This document shows, piece after piece, positions 52,701 through 59,900 of a DNA stretch of 64,000 nucleotides. Position 1 is the first letter of the stretch. Each line of letters begins with the position of its first letter. The DNA lies in contig CM057169.1 of the NCBI GenBank assembly GCA_029962745.1, positions 21,808,437 to 21,872,436 on the forward strand, written 5' to 3'. Under the pieces are notes generated by a model. It did no database searches. It worked only from the letters and a program-made list of their open reading frames with translations, and was not told the origin of the DNA. The translations under genes were made by a program, and so were the position numbers. Origin of the DNA: Echinometra lucunter (lineage: Eukaryota; Echinodermata; Echinoidea; Camarodonta; Echinometridae).

Positions 52701-55700
52701 ATGACATGGAATGCCCTACAAAATTTGCTAATAAGAAGTGGCACTTGGAACCTTCCTTTGGTACTTTCAATAATTTGATGTAAATGGACCAAGCCTAGTC
52801 CTTGGGCACCTTGAGGTATATGGTTGTAGGTCAAAGAACATTAGGACAGCTTTTGGCCAGCTTTTATGAAACCTGCCTGTAAGAGATATTGGAATAGGTT
52901 TTTTTTTCTGTAACATAGGCTGTTGTTTTGCAATTGATTTCATTGCCTATGATTTTTCTAATTTTTATGTATTTCTATATGAATAGTTCCTCTTTATGTT
53001 GTTTCTATTTCTCATCATTCAGGTTGTACAACAGACATTGTCAGTAGTGATCACTCTCCTGTCTTTTCAACATTTGATGTTGGCCTCGCTGCTTCCACAG
53101 TCATTCCTAAAGGTGAGCAATTTGCCATTCTTTTACCCAGAATCATGATTTGAAGCAGTCATTTTTGAGGTGTGCTAAAAAATGCACATAAGCATCTGTA
53201 ATTTTGTGTATTGGATTTCTAAAGCCCGCCACACACTATACGATACGTCTGCGATCCGATGTTGGAAAAAAATTTGTTACAGCATTTGATATGAACATTC
53301 AAACATGAGAAATCATAATGATGAAATTTTCAAATAGTCGTATGAATACAAAAATAAAAACTCTGGGCTATCATGGCTATTGCGAGCCTCCCTGTAGGAA
53401 TAAAAGCTAAGTTAATTCCAAATCGTAGTGACGTCATAGCAGTCTTGCGATCGGCTACGATTTGAAGCCGATTTGGCCTTTACTCCGACCACAAGGCTTG
53501 CGGTTAACCGAAATTTTGATTGTAGTATTCCTGTCATTATTCTGAATTTCAAATAAGATAATCTCACTTGTTTAAACTTTCATAATTAATGCTAAATGCC
53601 ATTTGTTTGAAAATTGGGTCGCAGTCGGATCGTATAGTGTGCAGCAGGCTTAAACTTAAACTATGACAATTGAATAAAAATCAGTCAAAACCCTCATCTA
53701 AAATCATGACAGTTTAGATATTCATTTGAATTTTGGTTGATGCAGGGAACCACCAGACTTTCAAATTCAATCAGAACAAAGGGGTTGTGTTTACAACATA
53801 TCTAGTATTAAAAAGTACATCTTCACCAGATGTAATGCTGGATTTTGAAACAATTCTTTTGTCTTTGTGTTTTTTGTTTTAAGTAGAACAGAGCGAGGGC
53901 GCTACACAAAACGTGAAGATCATCTTCACCCAAGTAGATGCTACCATAGTCACCAGTATGTGTAGCAGCAGATTCTACCTCGAATTCTTCTCCACATGTC
54001 TAGAAGGTAAGGACCAGGCCCCTAAAGCTCCGCCATTTTGTCCAGATTTGTTAGAAGGCTGACCTAAGCACTATTAATATTTATGATCAAAAAAGATTAA
54101 TTCATTTTGTAAAATGCTTCCAACAAGAAGCATGCATTGTACACATTTTAAAAATTTATGCCCATCAGTTAACCGCATGCACAATAAATGCACGGATAAA
54201 CGGATGCACATTAAATCAAAGTATAATAATAAAACTGATATGCGCAATAGATATGATTAATGCAACAGTGTTATTGATATCATGGCGTTAATGGGTGCTT
54301 ATTGGCCCCTTCAAATGATCCGAAAGAGGCGGGGCCTAATGCCATTCTCCTAATGATATCCGCGTGTGCTGCTTTTCGTCTAGTAAATTTATAATATGTC
54401 TATGGTAAAGACGTGCCCCTTTAGTATTGTGAAATGTAAATTATTACACTATTATTTAGCCAGAGGATACATGAATGTTGCTGAAATTATAGATGCCCAT
54501 TTGTTTGTAAAACGCAGGGCTGGTATTCAATTCAATGCACTGATTGAGTAAGTAAATTACTTAGCCAGCCAGGCAGACTTCCAAAGTAATTCACTTAAGT
54601 CTGCTAGGTGGCTGTCTTAGATTTAGAGTAAGATACTTAGCCACAAACTTAAATTGAATACTGAAGGTCGCTAAGTATTTTACTTAAACCAAAAACTGAG
54701 TAAAATACTTAAAAAGGTGATTTAAGTATCAAATTGAATACCTGCCCAGATCTTTAATACCAGAATGGCTTATCATGACTGTAGCATGGATAAAGCCACT
54801 TGAGTAAATAGTATTCAGTGTTTTGTCTTCCTAGTACTGCCCACAGTCACTCAAGTTGATTATTATGGCAGGTGTGCCAGGGAAAATATTTTTCAATAAT
54901 ACCAGTTTCTAATAGAGTGCTTTTCCGTAAACAACTGACCAAGATTGTTTATTAATCCAGTTACTGATTTTGTTATTACTAATTTCATCATTACTAATGT
55001 TGATAGTAATTGTAATAGTAATAATGTAATATTACTGCCACATACACATTTCTACATGTAACTCTGAATATGAGCAAAAATGTGTGTATGAAAGAATTTT
55101 CAAAATGTACTATATTTTTGATAAAGTAAATGATGACATACTTTCAAGATGGTCCAGGGCCCTATTTCATAAAACTTGTTATCAATAACAAGCTGCAGTA
55201 ACTGTTATAAGCTACTGAAATACTTTTATTTATTTATTTATTTATTATTTATTTATTCTCGAATATTTATACAGAGTGGCCTGATCAGCATAAAAACAAT
55301 CAAACACACAATAATGCAAAACAGATAACAAGCATGGCATGATAAAAAGGCATAACGAAATCGAAATAACATAACATAAAAACGGAAATAATACTGGATA
55401 AAAATGGCAAGATATAAAACACGTTGACATTAAAACAAGCTGGTCTTCCTCAGGGCACTGTTTAGTTCTTAAGTAAAATTGATGAAATAGAAAATAAGTC
55501 GTAGTATAAGAAATTACATGAAAATAGATGAATAACAAGGTGAGCTGTTAAAATCTAAGGTATTGCACTACATGGTGGGAATCAATTTAATTCAAGCAGT
55601 AAAAATCAAAACGAGAAAGCATACATCATGAATTAAGTGTCGAGTTAACATTGATCATACTAACTTATTGATGACATGCATCAAGACGAGAAATAAAAGG

Positions 55701-56960
55701 AAATCAATGTTTCAATGCTAAAATGCGTAGGAGAGAGGGATGTATTAAGAGAGAGAGAGGGAGAGAGAGGGATTAACAGGGTTAAGACAAAGATTACGTG
55801 TAGAAGTGAAGAACTGGGAATACATGGACAAATAAAATATCTACATGCGCTTAAGAAGGTATCTAAATGAGTGGAGAGATTTTGAGAGCCGTACATAGTC
55901 AGGCAGTTGCTTCCAATTGAATGAGCCTAAATACACAAATGATTTTTGATAGATAGCCGTACGACATTTTGGTAGTCTTAAGAGCAATTTACTGGAGCTA
56001 CGCGTGGTCCTTGTTGATACATCATCAACAAAAGAAAGTCTATCATATAAAATGGCGGGCGATAATTTGTTAACACACTTATACATCAGAACACAGGAGG
56101 CCCTATGAAGAATTTTATTTAGGAAGGGCCAATTTAGTTCTTTAAAAACAACTTCGGAACGTGTCTGCCATGTACGATTTGATACCATGTAAGCTACTCT
56201 CTTATGCAATCTGTTCAGGGTATCATGATTCCCTTCTGATCTGCCAAACCAAACATTAGAGCAGTAGAGTATATGTGGGATAATGTATCCCCAATAAAGT
56301 TTGTCTAATTGGGATTTATTAAAGTAATGCTTATTCCTACGAATGATTCCCAGCTTTCGTATGATAACGTTTGATATCGAATCGACATGTTTCTTAAAGT
56401 CAAGGCAATTGTCGACTATCACACCCAGACACTTAACATTATTTACGCATTCAAGAGTACAACCATGTATATTGATGGATATTTGCTGATTAAGGATAGT
56501 GCTTAGTTTTTGTTTTGATTCTAATAACATTACTTTTGTTTTACTATAGTTCAATATCAGTTTGTGTTTTCTTATCCATAAATACGTCTCGTTTAGTGCC
56601 TGGGTAAGATTGGTTTCGACTTCTGCTTTGGTTTTACCTGAAACAGTATCTTGCATCTGATTGGCTAAGAGCAAATTTGTCATAGAAATGTGGCAATTGT
56701 TACTGATAACAAGTTTTATGGAACGGTTCCCTGATCTTACTTTTTGATGGCTCAAACTTGTTAAGCTTTAATTTGATTTGATTTGATTCGCAGCCAAGTC
56801 AGAGAAGAGTGGTTACAACTCATTGTGTCAGCAGGACAATACATTGAAACTAACAAGACCATCATGGACGAAAGACCAACTCATCAAGGTAAGATCTCTT
56901 TCTCCCTCTCTCTCTTTCCTTCAAGTTCTCCCAGGTTGGTCTGCTTGTGTCTTTCTTTCA

Positions 56961-56993
<33 letters not shown>

Positions 56994-59900
56994 TTTCCTA
57001 CTTGTATTTTAAAAATCTTGATAATGGGCTATCACTTCCTTTCTTTTCCATCTCCCTCTGATCTATATCTTTCTCTAAATCTCTCTTGTCTTCTTTCTTC
57101 CTCTGTCTCTTCCTCTCTCTCTCTTGCGTGTTCTCTCTGTCGTTCCATCTCCTTTTCCCTTTTTCCACTCATACTCTTAATTTGTATTAAGCCTGCCACA
57201 CACTATACGATCCGATTGCGAACAAATGGCAGTTAGCATTAAATATGAAAGTTTAAACAAGTAAAATTATCTCATTTTAAGTTCAGAATAATGATAGGAA
57301 TACTACAATCAAAATTTTGGTTAACCGCAAGCCTTGTGGTCGGAGTAAAGGCCAAATCGGCTTCAAATCGTAGCCGATCGCAAGACTGCTATGACGTCAA
57401 TACGATTTGGAATTAACTTCGCTTTTATTCCTACAGGGAGACTCGCAGTAGCCTGGAATTTTGATTTTCGTATTCATACGACTATTCGAAACTTTGATCA
57501 TTAAGATTTCACATGTTTGAATGTTCATATCAAATGCTATAACTAATTTTTCCAAAATCGGATTGTAGACGGATGGTATAGTGTGCGGTTGGCTTTAAAC
57601 TTGTCATTGGTAAGACTATTATAGATAGTTTGTTATATCTTCTTTCCATCCCACTTGTTTTTCTACTCACTAGGCTATTTGGCCAAGGAAAATTTTCAGT
57701 TTTAAGGGAAGACTACGAAAGCATTGACTTAATTGGAATAAAAACAGACTAAATGAAGAGGTTGTAAAGATGTTATTTTCAATAAATTTTGATAACACGA
57801 TTTTTCCCTTTCAATGGCTGAGTGTTATTTTGTTGTTGTTGTTGTTTTTTTTTTTCAGTTGAATCCTATCGTATCTGACGTAGAGTACTTAGAAGAGCAG
57901 TTCATCTTAGTTGCTATCAAATCAGAAGACAGTGATGAGTCGTATGGTAAGAATTTAAAGGCCCCTGCCCTTCAAAATGCCCGTCTCCCTCAAACGTTCA
58001 CCCCCCCCCCCAAAAAAAAAAAAAAAAAAAAAAAAAAACAGAACAAATCTTAAAAGTTTTCTGTAGTATTTCTTACAAGAGGCTATTAGTTCCTCATTGT
58101 TCAAAGTCATGGGACTGTGATTTGTGGTGCAGTAGAAATTTGCTTGACCCCTACCCATCAAGCATACCATCTAACAAGTTCCTTAAAAGCTCATTCAGGG
58201 GAGCGTTTCATGAAGAGTTTTGTCTGTGAAAATCACCAACAAATGTTATAATCTACTGAAAATCCTCGCATCTGATTGGCTGAAAGCAAATTAGTCAGTG
58301 AAAATCACAGACAAAACTCTTCATGAAACGCTCCCCAGATATCCAACAGAAAACCTGCTTCAGCAAACAACTTTAGAAATACCACCTATCTATGGATATC
58401 ACACTGTTGTGTTTCCCTGTACCACCTGCCTTTAAAGACTGCTTTTCTTGTCTCCCTGAAGCAGTTCTTACATACGTATTTCAGATAGAGAGCCGTAAAT
58501 GAAAGTGTTGAAGAGACAAAGCAAAATTTGAATTTATTAGAGAAGCAAGTTGCTGGTTAATTCATCCCTTGCATATCTCATACCACATACATGTATGATT
58601 GTGTAAGATAATTGTTGATTTCAAAGTACTAAAGATACTATGTGTTTTTATTTTACAAACATGTTACTGCTATTAAACTGAACTCATGCACATATTCATT
58701 TTGTTGTAGGGGAGTTTGTTGTGTCGCTACGCAACCGCTTTGAGTCATCACCAGTCCCTTTCAAGAGTATACTGACGCATCAAGGACACAAAACGGGAAA
58801 CGTGGAGTAAGTCATCAATCATTAATATTAGTTTCATTAATTAATCAAAGGCGAGTAAGAAACCCAAAGTCTGATATCTCCTCAATTTACTAGTTTGAAA
58901 GTCGTTACTTTGATAAACCGTTTCTCTATGAATAGCTGGTTTGATAGGTTCAATATGATGGTATACAAATAGCGAATAGACATGAGTGCGATGGTACAAG
59001 ATTTCGCATGAGGTGAAAGAGCGACCTTCTATTCAACGAGGCGAAGCCGAGTTGAATAGAAGTTACGTCGCGATCTCTCACCGAATGCGAAATCTCGTAC
59101 CATTGCACGAATTAGAATATTCGCTATTTGTATTGTACAACGCATCAGAAGTCTGAGAAATTGATGAAAATCAAGAAAAGACAGTCACATTTTGGTTAAG
59201 AAATCAAGGTTTATAAAGCAGGGAAAGAAGTTCCGAATGCAAATGCAGTTGGTGCCCGGCATGCATAGTCTGTGCGCGTGCGCGTATCTATAGCAGTGCG
59301 CGAACGCGACTTGCTGCTAGCCTGAGCTGAGCATGCAAAAATCAATACGCGTATAGGGTCTACAACGCAAGCTACTTGTGACATCACAAAAGAAATAAAA
59401 GAAGTAATTTGTGAGAATCTACTGTGACGTCACGCTAACCGTGCAATGGTACATTTTGGATGGTACATTTTGGATGGTACGAGTGCAATGGTACGAATAT
59501 CGCGCGTTCAGCTCCCATAGACTTGCGTACAACAAGCTGAGTAGGCGTTGTACAATCAGTTATGGTCAGTAATGGTTGATTAATTATGGTTAATTGATGT
59601 TTTTCTCATTGTCTATAGAGGGATGGTTCATGTGAAGTCTAGAGATGAAAGTTTGTATGGTGGCTTCAGAAAGGCAAAGACATATGGTAAGTTTTGCCAT
59701 ACATTGATAAAAGGAAGCAACTCTGTAGAATGAGTTTCTTAGTAAATGAAGTAAATACCATTATGTCATTATTTTATGTGGAACTCTATGGAGTTGCTTC
59801 CTCTGATATGGCTATATATTTCAAAAATTGGGGGTCATGTGACCTTAATTTAGTGATCATCATGTAGAGCGTACTAAACAGTGCCCCAAAGTTAAGAAAA

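Larger units (their letters stand above)
55158..56733. mobile_element. GTTTCATAAAACTTGTTAT-type MITE split by a LINE, copy 3
   Basis: The left half (55158-55222) ends at GCTACTGAAAT; the right half (about 56646-56733) resumes at CTTGCATCTGATTGGCTAAG. The two halves together equal the intact copy at 37931, which defines the insertion point. Confidence 0.85.
50567..56793 (+). other. Introns 15-18 region (non-coding parts)
   Basis: Introns 50567-52183, 52266-53022, 53113-53886 and 54007-56793. Contents: CT-rich DNA and a Kolobok-like copy (intron 15), a dispersed element (intron 17), and a pile-up of a ~390-bp element, a short inverted-repeat element and a LINE nested in a MITE (intron 18). Nothing seen at 51460-52140. 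Confidence 0.8.
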
